From assembly GCA_037039925.1 (NCBI GenBank), contig JAXRKP010001060.1, positions 92,501-156,500 of the forward strand: a DNA stretch of 64,000 nucleotides, given 5' to 3'. The stretch is from Doris montereyensis (lineage: Eukaryota; Mollusca; Gastropoda; Nudibranchia; Dorididae). Shown piece by piece: positions 53,139 to 64,000 of this stretch; the first letter of the stretch is position 1; every line of letters begins with the position of its first letter. Position numbers and translations under genes: made by a program. Below the pieces are notes generated by a model. The model made no database searches. It was not told where the DNA came from and was given only the letters and a program-made list of their open reading frames with translations.

Positions 53139-53449
53139 CGCACATTTAACACAATCTACATACATACACATTGAATATTGAATGAATGCTAAGCTCTTTA
53201 AAATACTTTTTTTGTGCCAAGTTTTCATTGCTACATTTTTATAGTATACCTAACTTTAACTTTACACAAGCAGCTCTCTAACTACAGGACATGTGCTCAA
53301 TATTGATGAATACTGTCTGTATCATAGGCCCAAACTAGCAAATGAGATTTTTCAAACCCTTACTGTGACAAGGTAATAAGCAATGACAGCATACAAATAT
53401 GGGAAGGAGGGTGGGGGATGGGGGGTTTACTCGAAAAAAAATTAAGAAA

Positions 53450-53535
53450 ACGGTTCAACCAATAGGGGTTTGAACCCACAACCTTTTGTTTCAGAGGCCA
53501 ACACTTTGGCTCTGGACTACTGAGCTCCCATTTCA
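53450..53535 (-). mobile_element. tRNA-like SINE head fragment
   Basis: On the minus strand, gggagctcagtagtccagag and gttgtgggttcaaacccc give A and B box-like motifs. Only the head is recognisable. Confidence 0.4.
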
Positions 53536-53987
53536 TAGCCAAGAATAGCTGTAGTAACACATTCATCCTGTATCTTTTTATTGCAATAAAAAAGTCTCAT
53601 CCTTAAATATAAATAAATAAGACCCAGTGAACAACACATGAATAAGAATAATAATAATAATAATAACAATAATAATAATAATACAATGTACACACTTCTT
53701 ACTGCATTTATAGATGCCATTTTCAGTAAATACTAAAAAAAAACAAATTTTAAAGTAAAATATCAATCAGATAATCATATATGACAGAAGTGTAGAAAGT
53801 TCCAAATTTGAGAAAAAACATCACCTTCCCTTTTCAACCCTCAAATAACCCTTACAACAACAACAACAACAACAACAACCTCAAACCAAAATAATAACAT
53901 GAAAATAATTTTAATAAAAAGTCACAACAGATGAAATGCTTTTCATTCATATGAAGATACAAAGCAGTAAAACAATAAGAAAAAGTC

Positions 53988-54258
53988 AAGTTTCTTCAAG
54001 GCCACCAAGGCCCATAGAGCCGGAGCTTATTGCAGTTTCTATAGAGTTAAATGGAACAGGTGATAATAATCATGCAAGATTTTACTCCCAAGCTAGTGCT
54101 TGTACCCACTTTCACCTGGGTCGAGTGGGAAAAATATGTGTTATGCGTCTTTGCCAGGGAACAAGACATTGGACCAGCTTTAATAGGTTTCAAACCTGGG
54201 ACCTCATGATCTCAAATCTGGCATCCTATACACTAGGCCACCAACACCATACAATATA
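53988..54258 (-). mobile_element. tRNA-derived SINE, family B
   Basis: Shares ggcccatagagccggagctt, caagctagtgcttgtaccca, cacctgggtcgagtggg and the degraded head cctgggacctcatgatctc with the copies at 37955 and 45222. Confidence 0.7.
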
Positions 54259-54634
54259 CCCAGTGGTGTAAAAGTAAATGAAATGTATGAACACAGAGTT
54301 TTATTACCCTGCATTGTTTCTTTGTAAAGTCAGTATTTAAGTATTCTCAGATCATCTTCGTTGTGGATGTTGGTAAATGAAATCAAAATTAAAGTATTAT
54401 GCATCGGTGAGGTAAGGTAAGAAATATCAGAGGCCTTAGCAAAGTTGTAGGCATGATAAAAAAACACCCAAAAGCATTACACTCATGAAAGGATAAATCG
54501 GATTGGAGTTTAAGCTAAAGTTTTGGTCAACATCAGGAGTGTCAACGTTGTCTAATGCCAGAAGCAATAGTATTAGTACGGTTGAATTTAAATCTTCTCC
54601 GATATTTTGTGGAAATTTCACTGAACTTTAAAGT

Positions 54635-54900
54635 CATTTCATTCAGTCCTCAGATCCTCGGGAGCGTACAAACAACACAGTTGTCATCTTAGATGCTTCA
54701 TGATAACGCTTTGATAGCTTACTTCTCTATAGCTAGGTAATCATTCACACATGTTAAGTGAGGCTAGTGGAGTTAAGTACTTTTCCTAAATGAGCAATGG
54801 CGAGAAAGATAAAAAAAGAAGAAAGAAATCAAGGCCAGCCAGTCAGATTTATGATTAGAGATTTACAACTCTACCAACTTTGCCATAATAGCTTCAATTA
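54635..54900 (-). mobile_element. tRNA-derived SINE, family A, copy 3
   Basis: Matches 3095 and 13868 (tcatttcattcag, cgggagcgtacaa, aacgctttgatagctta, gctaggtaatcattcacac, agttaagtacttttcct). The head is degraded. Confidence 0.5.
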
Positions 54901-54904
54901 ACAT

Positions 54905-55611
54905 ATGCAGTCAATATGACATATTAATGCAGTTCAAATGAGACAGACATATTAAAAAGGTTTTCAGCATACCCAAAATTCTTTTCTATCACTTGAGTTT
55001 TGTGCTACATTTAACGAGAGCCCCATTAATTAAAAAGCAAAACCTAACAAATATTAATCAATGTCACATGTAATCACATCAATTAGAGTTATCTATATAA
55101 AAATACATGGGTAAATTCACATGGTAGCAGAATTCTGTCTTGCAGACATCTGTGATCTTAGCTGAAGTGTTTCGATAAGGTTTTAAAATAATTCATTTTG
55201 TACAAAGGCATGTTGAATATTATCTTGCTTTAAACAAAACACCTTTAGCTCAAATGACACCCTGATACCAGTAAAATGATTTTTTTACAATTAAAATACC
55301 ATGCCTGTATGAAAAACAAAGAATGTAGTTTTTCTAATGTAAAACTGAAAAGGCTAAAGTGACTGACATACAAAAAAAATGATCGTACAATCTCACGAAA
55401 AGCCATCTTTCCTTCACTCAGAAAAGAAAAACATGGACATCTCTCTCCCAGTTCATGTGATCTATAAACAAAAATACAATAATGCTCTTATCTGATATTC
55501 TAGCTGGCTTACACGTACGTACACGTTTTGAGAGAAAACAATTGGGATGGCATCGTTAACTCCAGCAAGTTAATGGACAATGCGTGTCCTCAGGTTGCTA
55601 TCATTTCACCT
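54905..55611. other. intergenic, no gene recognised
   Basis: AT-rich DNA without recognised motifs on either strand. Confidence 0.5.
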
Positions 55612-55857
55612 TCAATCTGGATTTGGATTAATGTGTTGAAGGGGCTTGTGGTATAGATTCAACAGGGAGAGAGAGAGAGCGCGGGTAGACCTATACAAAT
55701 AATGAACTGCTGCACGGAAGCAGCCTACTGTCATCACATGAACGGTACTGTCATCCAGATGGTTCCAGTCAATTATTGTTTTAGTGAAAAAAAAAGTTTT
55801 TACATACATTCCTATTACACTGGAAAGGTTTGAAACAAACAATTTAAAAAATAACAT
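55612..55857 (-). pseudogene. LINE remnant, C-terminal end of a reverse-transcriptase ORF
   Basis: The minus strand reads KTFFFTKTIIDWNHLDDSTV then GCFRAAVHYLYRSTRA and LYHKPLQHINPNPD. The pattern FFPRTI.DWN.L..STV..... FR is the usual end of a group of non-LTR retrotransposon proteins in marine invertebrates. It is truncated upstream by a loss of frame. Confidence 0.65.
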
Positions 55858-55859
55858 TT

Positions 55860-56855
55860 GTCATTTAATGAATCTTCACAATTTCTATACGAGTGAAACA
55901 CGCTTTATTTACATATTCTCAATGCTTTGCTGACTTGAGTCAAAACATCCCTCTAGCCCACTTTCTTTTAGAGCTAATCAAATAAGACAATATACATCAA
56001 GCAAGAAAAAACCCATCCGTGGTGAAATAGATTTTTACAACAATTGAAACTGAAAAGAAAGAAGTAGAAGAGCCATATCTTTAAAGTTGTCTGACCTGGA
56101 AAGTTAAAATTGTTTTAACAGTACAGTGAATGCGGTTTAAGTCAACATTGCTTGACTCATGTAAGCATATATAGCATTGCGCTGGAATATCAGGCCCTCA
56201 ATAACTTTTTATCTGAGAATTTATACTCCATGTTGGCCTATTACTACTATTACTACATGAGAAGTGATTTTAGTTCAAGGTCGTGTGTAATTATTAGTAT
56301 TACTTGAGTGCTATTCACATACTCTTGGAATTAAGTTTGGGGCCTGAACTTGGAAAATGAAGCTCCTCTGAGATGAGCTTATCTAATAATATCTGAGTGT
56401 AAGTCAGGCTGACCTTGACTCCCTCTACTAATCACGGTCATAAAGGGAGATAACACACACACACTTTTTTTCATGTACGTCCATCTTTTATTCAAAGTCC
56501 CATGAATATCAACTTTAGCAGCGTTCAAGCTATTGATTTTTTCAGCATAAATAAGTGCATGTATCATAAATAAACAATACTGTGCAATCGTAGGTAATGT
56601 TCATCTCGTTCACAGATATAAATAATCTTTTACATTTTTAACTTCTCGGTAGTGAGAGCGAAGAGGACAATAGGCTTCTCCCCTACCTTTTCTTACGAGA
56701 GCTAAGTATACAAAACTGCCTGGCAGGAGTAAAACGTCAGAAGCTGGTGCCGAATAAATATATTTCTTATCAGCTACAACTTCAATGTTAAAAATAAAAA
56801 GATTTTTCGCAAGTGCTGGCAACAAAAACTGCCATCCCATGATTATGTAAAATAG
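55860..56855. other. region downstream of the DUF229 gene, no feature recognised
   Basis: Probably includes the 3' UTR of the DUF229 gene (minus strand). Nothing else is recognisable. Confidence 0.4.
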
Positions 56856-57176
56856 TTAACAAGAGTAAACACGTTTCTTGATCAGCAAGATTTTGCAGTG
56901 AGTGTTCAGAGTGTGGAATGGATTCCATTCGGGCGTAATAACTAGCTGTCGGCACATTGAACAGCTTATTGGCTGATGCAGAAATGTTGCAAACGCAGAG
57001 GAAAGCTCAACACCTGGATCAGCACATTCCTCATAATGTCCATACTTGGTTATGCGGCTGACAGTCTCTAAGGAGACGACGTGGTGATTTTCCCTTCCCG
57101 TTGACACGATGACAGAGATAAAAAATACTTGAGATTGTTGCACATGAATATTCATATTTACTTTCCATGACTCAGT
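56856..57176 (-). CDS. DUF229 gene, last exon
   Basis: The acceptor is ttctgcatttcag. It starts in phase 0 with TESWKVNMNIHVQQSQVFF and carries the DUF229 C-terminal pattern (RITKYGHYEECADPG). It ends KKRVYSC with a stop at 56858-56856. The frame is intact. Confidence 0.75.
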   Translation of the reverse strand, partial: TESWKVNMNIHVQQSQVFFISVIVSTGRENHHVVSLETVSRITKYGHYEECADPGVELSSAFATFLHQPISCSMCRQLVITPEWNPFHTLNTHCKILLIKKRVYSC

Positions 57177-57632
57177 CTGAAATGCAGAAATAGAAAGTTA
57201 ACACTTGGTTTACAATTTATAGAGAAATTCTTCTGGCTGAAGGAAGATACAGACATGTAATGATAGGTAAAACAAGGAATTGAAGATTAAAGATAAAACA
57301 TTACGTTTGATAGAAAGTTTCAAATGGCATAAATCTCTTTTCTCCCATTTCATACGAGTTTCAGATTGTGATTTTGTTTCCACCTTTAGAGGGGAAGGGA
57401 GACTTGTTTGTTTCACTGAAATTTTGAATTTCTTTTTTCAGTTTCATCTTAAGGTAAGGGTGTTGTAGAGAAACCATAGTGTTGTGAGTTCGTATCACAA
57501 CACTGGTTTCAAACTCATAGCTGGCCCAGGTGTTTTTTCAGTTCTACTCTTAGGAAAGGTACACCACTCTGCTTTCCTCACTCCATTCAGGTATGAATAA
57601 GAATCCAGTCATAAGTAAAGGAAGATAATAAA

Positions 57633-57691
<59 letters not shown>

Positions 57692-60600
57692 TAATAATAG
57701 ATGTTTGGATCCAAATTTGTCTAGATATAAATTAATGCTTGTTGATATTATGTTGTGCATTAAGTGAGCATTTAAATTTAATTCATGGATATGTGCTTTA
57801 TTTTCTATAGCACATATCCATGAATTAAATTTAAATGCTCACTTAATGCACAACATAATATCAACAAGCATTAATTTATATCTAGACAAATTTGGATCCA
57901 AACATTTGAGAATCAATCATTGGGGTGCTTTCTGGAAAGATAAAATTTCAATCTACTTCTGAAAACGTTGAGACTCAGCTTCCCTGATTTCTTTCTGCAA
58001 GTTGTTCAATATTACAGGACCAACGTGTGAAATCTTATATGATGGAATAGTTTTGTTGAAGATTAACCTGTCGTCAGATGATTGTAAGGTGTGTGATGGG
58101 TGATGGAGATTTAAAAAATGAGACAGATATACAGCTTTGGTTTTGGTCATATACTTGTAACAAGGAAGGGCAGTTTTATAGGCCACTCTGTCTTCCAACC
58201 AGTGCGAGTTCTTGTATTATGTAATATATGATCTCGCTTATTCTTGTCAGTGTGTTAATACACAGTGCCCAACAGGATGCTATGCTATACGATCTCCGGA
58301 GAATTGAGGAGGACTTTGAATGAAATGGCCTCCTGGGAGGATTGAATGATGGTACAATTGGGAAGCCTGCACTTTTGCGGAGATACAGACTAAAAATCCC
58401 TCTTGGTCTTTAAATGAGGGAAAAGAAAGATGACAGACAGATGTAAAAGAGTGAATGAAAAGAAGCAGGATCTACCAGTAACACCCATTCATGAGGAGTT
58501 TTTGTCTCTGAGGAACAGAATCAGTATAATAAATATTACAAAATTATCCATTAAGCTTCAAAGTGTTTATGTTAAGTAGTTCGTCAAATAACAAGTTTTG
58601 TCAATGTTTCTTTAGTGCTGACTGATAAAGAATCTCAAAATGCTGATGTCAGCAGTATAAGATTTAAGATCCTACACTCTACACATTGAAAGGAAATACA
58701 AGACAATGAGTGCACATGAGGAATTTGGAAAGACAAGGAGAGCAACCTCTTTCTCTTTCATAAAGAATACATGCTGGAATGAGTTTTCCATTGATACTTA
58801 ACCCTTCGACAAGGGTAAATGTCTCTGGAAAATATAGTACGACAGAGATAGCTGGAGAATGAAGGGTACAGGGCATGACGGCGATGATGATGATAATATT
58901 CATCACATACATGAACAATAAAATGAAGGGTACAGGGCATGACGACGATGATGATAATATTCATCACATACATGAACAATAAAATGAAGGGTACAGGGCA
59001 TGACGACGATGATGATAATATTCATCACATACATAAACAATAGAATGAAGGATACAGGGCATGACGACGATGATGATAATATTCATCACATACATAAACA
59101 ATAGAATGAAGGGTACAGGGCATGACGACGATGATGATATTCATCACATACATAAACAATGCAAATTTGCGACAGGGGCACAAATAATCTTGAAGATTGA
59201 CGACAAACCTTTGAATAATGTGACCACACTTCTACACAACATATAAAAGTAAATCCTTAAGATGACATTTTTAGTGAATAAAACTCTACTCTACTTACTG
59301 AGTCTTGACTTTCCGTTTCCCTTATTTCGCTGACGTCTCTCAGCCTGAGGGGCTCACATCTTCCATAGGCAGTGTGTATTGTAGATTTGTCATGAACAGC
59401 GGCCAAGTACTGCTTCTGGATTTCTGCGTTGATGGCGCCAACCGCATGATAGCCATACAAAGCTTGGAAAGAAGAGCTATCTATTGGTTTAGCTTTACTA
59501 TCACAGATACACAAGTTTGGGGAATTCTAGGAATGGAATTACAAGTTCGTAATGGATCTACAGGTTCAAAAAGGCCTGTCCGAGACACAGGAAATTCTTT
59601 GTGTAAAACAATTTCTTCAGGGTGATAACTGTTAGCAAGAAAGAGCAAAGTGTAATGTAGATCTAGTGCAGAGATTAACCGTTTTGTGTTCACCCGCAAA
59701 GCAGACATCATAGCTTGGCTAAACTTGGATGCAACCTTTTTGGGAATGATGAAAAACATGAAAGGATGAAATAATTCAGCTTTGCGCTTCTTGTGAAAAT
59801 TCAAAAAATTTTCCGTACGCATTGCCATGGTCAGAGAAAACAATAGAAAGAGAATTATTCATTGACGGAAGGAAGGAAATGTAGTTGGCTAAATCTTTGT
59901 CAAGAGTCTGTATTCGTCGACCTGTTTCTTCATGGCCAACATTTATACTTGTAACTGTTAAGAATGGCTTATCCGATGCTTTCATTTGCGTTTGATAAAG
60001 TTTTAAATACTCTAAAATGTATTCATGTTGATGTTTTCCATTGAAACACACATTATTTGTATTTCGAAATGGATCTTTCATCTTATTTGCATCTAGAATT
60101 TTGCACATGCTAATGGTTAAGTCAATATCATCAACACTATTATTTGCAAGCTTCTGCCACATTAGTTTCCATGTGTCTCTGGGGTCTCTATTCAAATCTA
60201 AAAAATGGAGGTCCTTTGAAATTCCCCATTCCCACAGATAACACAGATCTTCCAACCACAGAGTTCTATAGCCATTTTTCGAAAATTTTGAAAAATTGGT
60301 GAAAGACTGAGGGTTTTGATGGAATTCCATGAACTGGGAAAGGAGTCTCCGTTATGTTGACATAACCAGAGAAAATGGCTTGAAGGGTTTCAAATGTCCT
60401 TGACTTAATGGCCTGCATTAACTCAAAGTCAAGCACATAAGCTGATGATGAGTCTGATGAAATCGTTTCCAGTACTGACACGCTTTTCTTTAATGATCGG
60501 AAAAAATGTTGCCTAGAAGTTGAGTCTATTAAAATGATATTTACATTTACATCTAAACCCGATCTGTCAAGATTTTCCCTGTAGTTCTTCGGCTTGATAA

Positions 60601-60933
60601 GTGGTGGCAGAAGGAGGAGCTGTTCTGGCACGTTTGGCAATTGCTCGTGGGAATAATACGAGTCGTAATTGTTGTTGGGATCATAAGCCGCTATATTTTC
60701 AGTGGTTTGGGTGCTTCCCTCAGAACTGCACTTTATGAAAGCAAATCCGAAAAGCTTAACATGAGGCTCGTTTATAAAAAAGTTAATTCATCAGCTAACT
60801 TCTGTGTGTCGCTGTAAGTTTCCCAGTTCACATTTCCGTACTCTTGGTTAGGCAGTCCTAAGGAGAGATTGGAGTCACAGACTTGAGCCTCTGTCGCGTT
60901 GCAAGTCACAACCCATGAATCAATTTCTGATTT
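56856..60933 (-). CDS. DUF229 (PF02995) alkaline-phosphatase/sulfatase-fold protein, partial and frame-broken
   Basis: DUF229 proteins carry an alkaline-phosphatase/sulfatase-like fold and are mostly uncharacterised, usually secreted or type II membrane proteins. Two exons are visible on the minus strand: 60933-59299 and 57176-56856. Motifs in order: TFF.INEPHVKLFG near 60780, the nucleophile region NIILIDSTSRQHFFRSL (about 60540-60490), GYRTLWLEDLCYLWEWG (about 60275), the metal-site motif SIVFSDHGNAYGKF (about 59835), LFHPFMFFIIP, INAEIQKQYL, and in the last exon VVSLETVSRITKYGHYEECA. The reading frame breaks four times by one base (about 60776, 60285, 59810, 59515), mostly at homopolymers, with no other in-frame stops. 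N-terminal exons are missing or beyond the window. It may be a recent pseudogene or a gene hit by base-calling errors. Confidence 0.8.
57475..57610 (+). mobile_element. tRNA-derived SINE fragment, family A, in the DUF229 intron
   Basis: Contains gttgtgagttcgtatcacaa, gtttcaaactcatagctggc and the family A body (aggtgttttttcagttctac, tcttaggaaaggtac). It is the only plus-strand copy. Confidence 0.45.
57625..57688. repeat. (TAA)n microsatellite
   Basis: About 20 TAA units. It may be the 3' tail of the minus-strand retroelement remnant to its right. Confidence 0.95.
57701..57905. repeat. perfect inverted repeat, 97-bp arms, 11-bp spacer
   Basis: The left arm 57701-57797 and right arm 57809-57905 are exact reverse complements over all 97 positions; the spacer is ttattttctat. 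The RNA of either strand would form a near-perfect hairpin. The right arm adjoins a LINE remnant and the left arm adjoins the (TAA)n run. Confidence 0.97.
57925..58245 (-). pseudogene. LINE remnant, C-terminal end of a reverse-transcriptase ORF
   Basis: The minus strand reads EDRVAYKTALPCYKYMTKTK, AVYLSHFLNLHHPSHTLQSS, DDRLIF and IREAESQRFQK. This follows the jockey/CR1-type C-terminal pattern (R..YK...L.YK, YLS.L...H.PSRTLRSS). It is truncated on both sides and lies in the DUF229 intron. Confidence 0.7.
58858..59160. repeat. 61-bp minisatellite in the DUF229 intron
   Basis: Five copies of gaagggtacagggcatgacg, acgatgatgataatattcat, cacatacatgaacaataaaat, ending 130 bp before the large exon's donor on the minus strand. 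Confidence 0.95.
59299..60933 (-). CDS. DUF229 gene, large internal exon with four frame breaks
   Basis: The acceptor is tatttctaatcag at about 60934, with a second possible acceptor 7 bp farther on. The donor is gtaagt at 59298-59293, leaving phase 0. The span would be about 545 codons. One base is missing in an A/T run at 60776-60781, one extra base lies at about 60271-60297, one extra at about 59803-59820, and one missing at about 59510-59520. Confidence 0.75.
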
Positions 60934-60939
60934 CTGATT

Positions 60940-61285
60940 AGAAATAGACAAAGAAAACAATTAGATGTCTATTTCCATAAGTAAAAGGTCTATGCAATCA
61001 ACTGGCTATCACATGATTTTAAACCACATGAAAAAATGTTTTTAAATCAAAAAACAAAATTCAAAGAAAGAAGAATCGTTTCATTTTGAATTTAAATTTA
61101 TACTAGTGAGCTTTAATAAGGCACCAGCCTTTGAACTGCCCATCACATCGATACGTTCATTTATGCTCACAAGCTGCTGAAATTCTTTAATATCTAATGC
61201 TGTGGAACAAAACGTTTAAAGGCAATTGTACTCCCCCTTTTTTATCCACCTGTGGTGTCCCAAACGAAATCTAGTTTATCCTTAT
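60940..61285. other. sequence upstream of the DUF229 large exon, nothing recognised
   Basis: Presumably an intron of the DUF229 gene. It is AT-rich and has no recognised motif. Confidence 0.4.
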
Positions 61286-61862
61286 CCAAACTGATATACT
61301 TTGAACATGTAAATGGTAGTTCACACAATGGTGCGTTATCAAACTGATATACTTTGAACATTATCAAACTGCATTATCAAACACATACTTTGAACATGTA
61401 AATGGCAGTTCACACAATGGTGCGTTATCAAACTGACATACTTTGAACATGTAAATGGCAGTTCACACAATGGTGCGTTATCAAACTGACATACTTTGAA
61501 CATGTAAATGGCAGTTCACACAATGGTGCGTTATCCAAACTGACATACTTTGAACATGTAAATGGCAGTTCACACAATGGTGCGTTATCCAAACTGACAT
61601 ACTTTGAACAAGTAAATGGCAGTTCACACAATGGTGCGTTATCCAAACTGATGTACTTTGAACAAGTAAATGGCAGTTCACACAATGGTGCGTTATCCAA
61701 ACTGATGTACTTTGAACATGTAAATGGCAGTTCACACAATGGTGCGTTATCCAAACTGATGTACTTTGAACAAGTAAATGGCAGTTCACACAATGGTGCG
61801 TTATCCAAACTGATGTACTTTGAACATGTAAATGGCAGTTCACACAATGGTGCGTTATTAAA
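61286..61862. repeat. 53/54-bp minisatellite
   Basis: About 10 copies of atgtactttgaacaagtaaa, tggcagttcacacaatggtg, cgttatccaaactg. Left copies lack one C (53 bp) and right copies are 54 bp. The frames that span it are repeat artefacts. Confidence 0.96.
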
Positions 61863-61869
61863 GCTTGTT

Positions 61870-62525
61870 ACTATACATACCATGAATCATTTTCAAGATT
61901 GTTTCTTTCTTTCTAAACCTCTACTTATTTTCCAGGTTTAAACCAGAGGCAAAAAATAAAAGCCCTATGGTTTTACTACAGGCATTAATTTAACTGTAAA
62001 TTCAATGTCATGTATATCACAGCCCAGTCCAAAGCATTTCATTCTTAGAGTTATATTTGGTTCAATATAACATCAAATGACTCTGGGCTACACTAACCTC
62101 CATGACACCAGTGGACTCCTGGCTATGGCTCTCTCTCACTTATGCACACTACTATACACAAACACCTTTACAATGCGCTAATCATAGAAATGACTACACT
62201 ACTAACAGACTGAAATTTACATAAAATATGGCTTCCATCGATTTCATTTTATCACTAAATACTAAATCCTGTAGGTGATAGTTCAATGAAGTGAAAAACC
62301 AAACCACTTTGGTTAATTTGAAATTTAGTTGACATGCCCTACAAACTTGAACTTAATCTACTTTAAAACTTGAAATCTAATACAAAATCAGATAGAAATC
62401 CCAATCTTATTTCAAGCCTATTATAATATCATATTGACATACATGTATGTATGCTTCTGTTGTCTAATTACATGTATTTCAAATTGTCATTACTTTCCTA
62501 ATTTACAATAGAGCATAATAATAAT
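61870..62525. other. intergenic or intronic, no feature recognised
   Basis: AT-rich DNA without tandem repeats or conserved frames. Confidence 0.5.
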
Positions 62526-62531
62526 ATAATA

Positions 62532-63730
62532 CAGTAGTGACCGCTTAAATGCCCGCCGCCTAAATACCCGCAATCTCAGTGAAACCGATTTTCTTCTCTA
62601 TATAAATTGCCCCTCTAAATGCCTGTTTCAAAACCAAGATTTTCACCTAAATGTCCGGTCTCAACGGCAACTGCAGGTATCCTTTTCTCCAAAGTATCAT
62701 AAAATACATCCGTAATTGATTAAATATTCTGTTTTTCTTTATTATACATGCTTATCTGATAGAGCTTATTCCCGTCAACAATGTGCCATGCATTGCAACC
62801 ACCCTTCATTACGTATCCATTGTAGGCCCTAATGTACTAAACGCTGACCAATCCTTTTTCATAATTCCACCCACTATACAGGACATCCTTTGTCCTATTG
62901 GATCACCGGTTTATCATCGGGCAATTAGAATGGAAATCTTCCGGACTCCGCCCACATCTCTTTCTTGAAGTCGTACATAGCATGCAATCACCTGGTGTCT
63001 TTAAACCGGGAGCTCATCGCGATTGAGGGACAAGGTGTGAACAGTTTTATTGCCCCCTGTCTGGCATTGGCCGTATCTAATGTGACTTTGGAGCTTAGTG
63101 ACCCATCTGCGCGCTCACCACCTCAGTGTTAAAGAGTTTAATGGTGTCAAGGTGTCCCATTTTCTTGTATTAAATTTTTCGTACAGCTGATGACTTTTCC
63201 AAAACAAACAATCTGGCTTTGAATCTTTATCCTTGTCTGTCTGTTGTCTTAATTGTAACATGAGGATTATGAATCGAAGGAGTTGTAAGATTTGTGTTAA
63301 TTTATTCACACATTGGTCCCATTGGTGCGGCTTTTGGTTATCCAGTTTTTCTCATCCAAATTTGCATAATTACTTAAGTCATAGGTCTTGTGATTAAATG
63401 AGTCACATGATTGTAGTGGGGGTTATGCCAGTTAATGAGGAAACACTGGATCAAGTCCTTTTTCTCTTAGCCTCCATAGCAACAACTTGAATTTTGCACA
63501 GCTACATACAGATCTACATCTTGAAAATAAAAATGAATAAACCAGGAAATGGTTTACAAAAAGCTTCAAATCCTGGACAAAATTGACAAGTCACTAGGGA
63601 AACCCAACTTCACAGAAATAGACCTACTCCCAAATTGTTGCCCCTGACCTACTTTCGCCTAAATGCCCATTTTGCCTAAATGCCCGTTTTGTCTGCTTCC
63701 CAAGTATCGGAAATTTGGCGGTCACTACTG
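62532..63730. mobile_element. pogo/Tigger-like non-autonomous DNA transposon
   Basis: The ends are exact inverted repeats: cagtagtgaccgc at 62532 and gcggtcactactg ending at 63730, each flanked by TA, the target duplication of Tc1/mariner-pogo elements. Subterminal cctaaatgcccg motifs occur at both ends. Length is 1199 bp. No transposase motif was recognised inside, so it is probably a deletion derivative. Confidence 0.72.
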
Positions 63731-63979
63731 TAGTATCTTTTTAAAGGTAATTTAACACAAATATTTATACATCTTTCTTGTTTGTCTAAACAAAAGTAAC
63801 TCTCTTTCTGTATTTCGCTATGCAATTTGCAATTTGTGTTGGTTTTATTTCTATAAACAAAGACTAATTCAAATGTCTCCAATCAGTTAAAAAGCAAAGA
63901 GACACAAATTTTAGTACATTATGATGAAAACTATCATTTCAATAGTGATATATGCAGAGACAATGAAAGGTCTTCAAAG

Positions 63980-64000
63980 ACTTACTTCGAGATAGCAAAA
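63980..64000 (-). other. possible 5' splice site at the window edge
   Basis: The minus strand reads ctcgaa then gtaagtctttg at 63985. This is a strong donor match and could end an upstream exon of the DUF229 gene, most of which would lie beyond 64000. Only 15 bases of the putative exon are visible. Confidence 0.25.

Noticed and set aside
61428..61883. Cys-rich repeated peptide frame (minus)
   Set aside because: Encoded only by the 53/54-bp minisatellite; frames are open on both strands.

Overview
This is a eukaryotic nuclear window: split genes with GT/AG introns, no operons, AT-rich non-coding DNA, and fossils of LINEs, a Penelope-like element, tRNA-derived SINEs and a pogo-like element. 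The retroelement types, the SINE-type domain at about 9190-9330 and the frequent AGATCT and ACTAGT runs suggest a marine invertebrate, probably a lophotrochozoan and perhaps a gastropod mollusc. That placement is an inference and is not proven by the window.

Three host genes can be supported. (1) A nucleoside diphosphate kinase (NME/NDK) on the minus strand, 9498 down to 3890: four exons, complete and intact, 153 residues. (2) BBS7, a subunit of the BBSome ciliary trafficking coat, on the plus strand, 16392-46720. All 16 coding exons could be placed by reading frame, splice phase and recalled similarity to vertebrate BBS7. They sum to 2146 nt, one base more than a continuous frame, and the surplus lies in exon 5. 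(3) A DUF229 (PF02995) alkaline-phosphatase/sulfatase-fold protein on the minus strand, about 60933 to 56856: two exons seen, four single-base frame breaks, N-terminal exons not found.

The outstanding feature is the density of minisatellites (12 to 61 bp units) in and after BBS7. Nearly every larger BBS7 intron holds at least one, and the largest is 3 kb. Several include the splice sites themselves. The intron 11 donor is duplicated (61 bp) and its acceptor plus the start of exon 12 is present four times (70 bp). The acceptor and first half of exon 14 are present three times with a 99-bp period that keeps the frame, so acceptor choice could add 33 or 66 residues. The exon 10 acceptor ends a pyrimidine-rich array. 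Other arrays grew out of a SINE, or were interrupted by a 5'-truncated LINE and by a ~1 kb dispersed repeat.

Layout: 1-3889 repeats and SINE-like pieces; 3890-9498 NDK; 9499-16391 intergenic, with a Penelope-like fragment, LINE remnants and a dispersed repeat; 16392-46720 BBS7; 46721-56855 intergenic, mostly minisatellites and SINEs; 56856-60933 DUF229 gene, with a LINE remnant and a perfect 97-bp-arm palindrome in its intron; 61290-61860 minisatellite; 62532-63730 pogo-like element. The three genes have no evident shared pathway.
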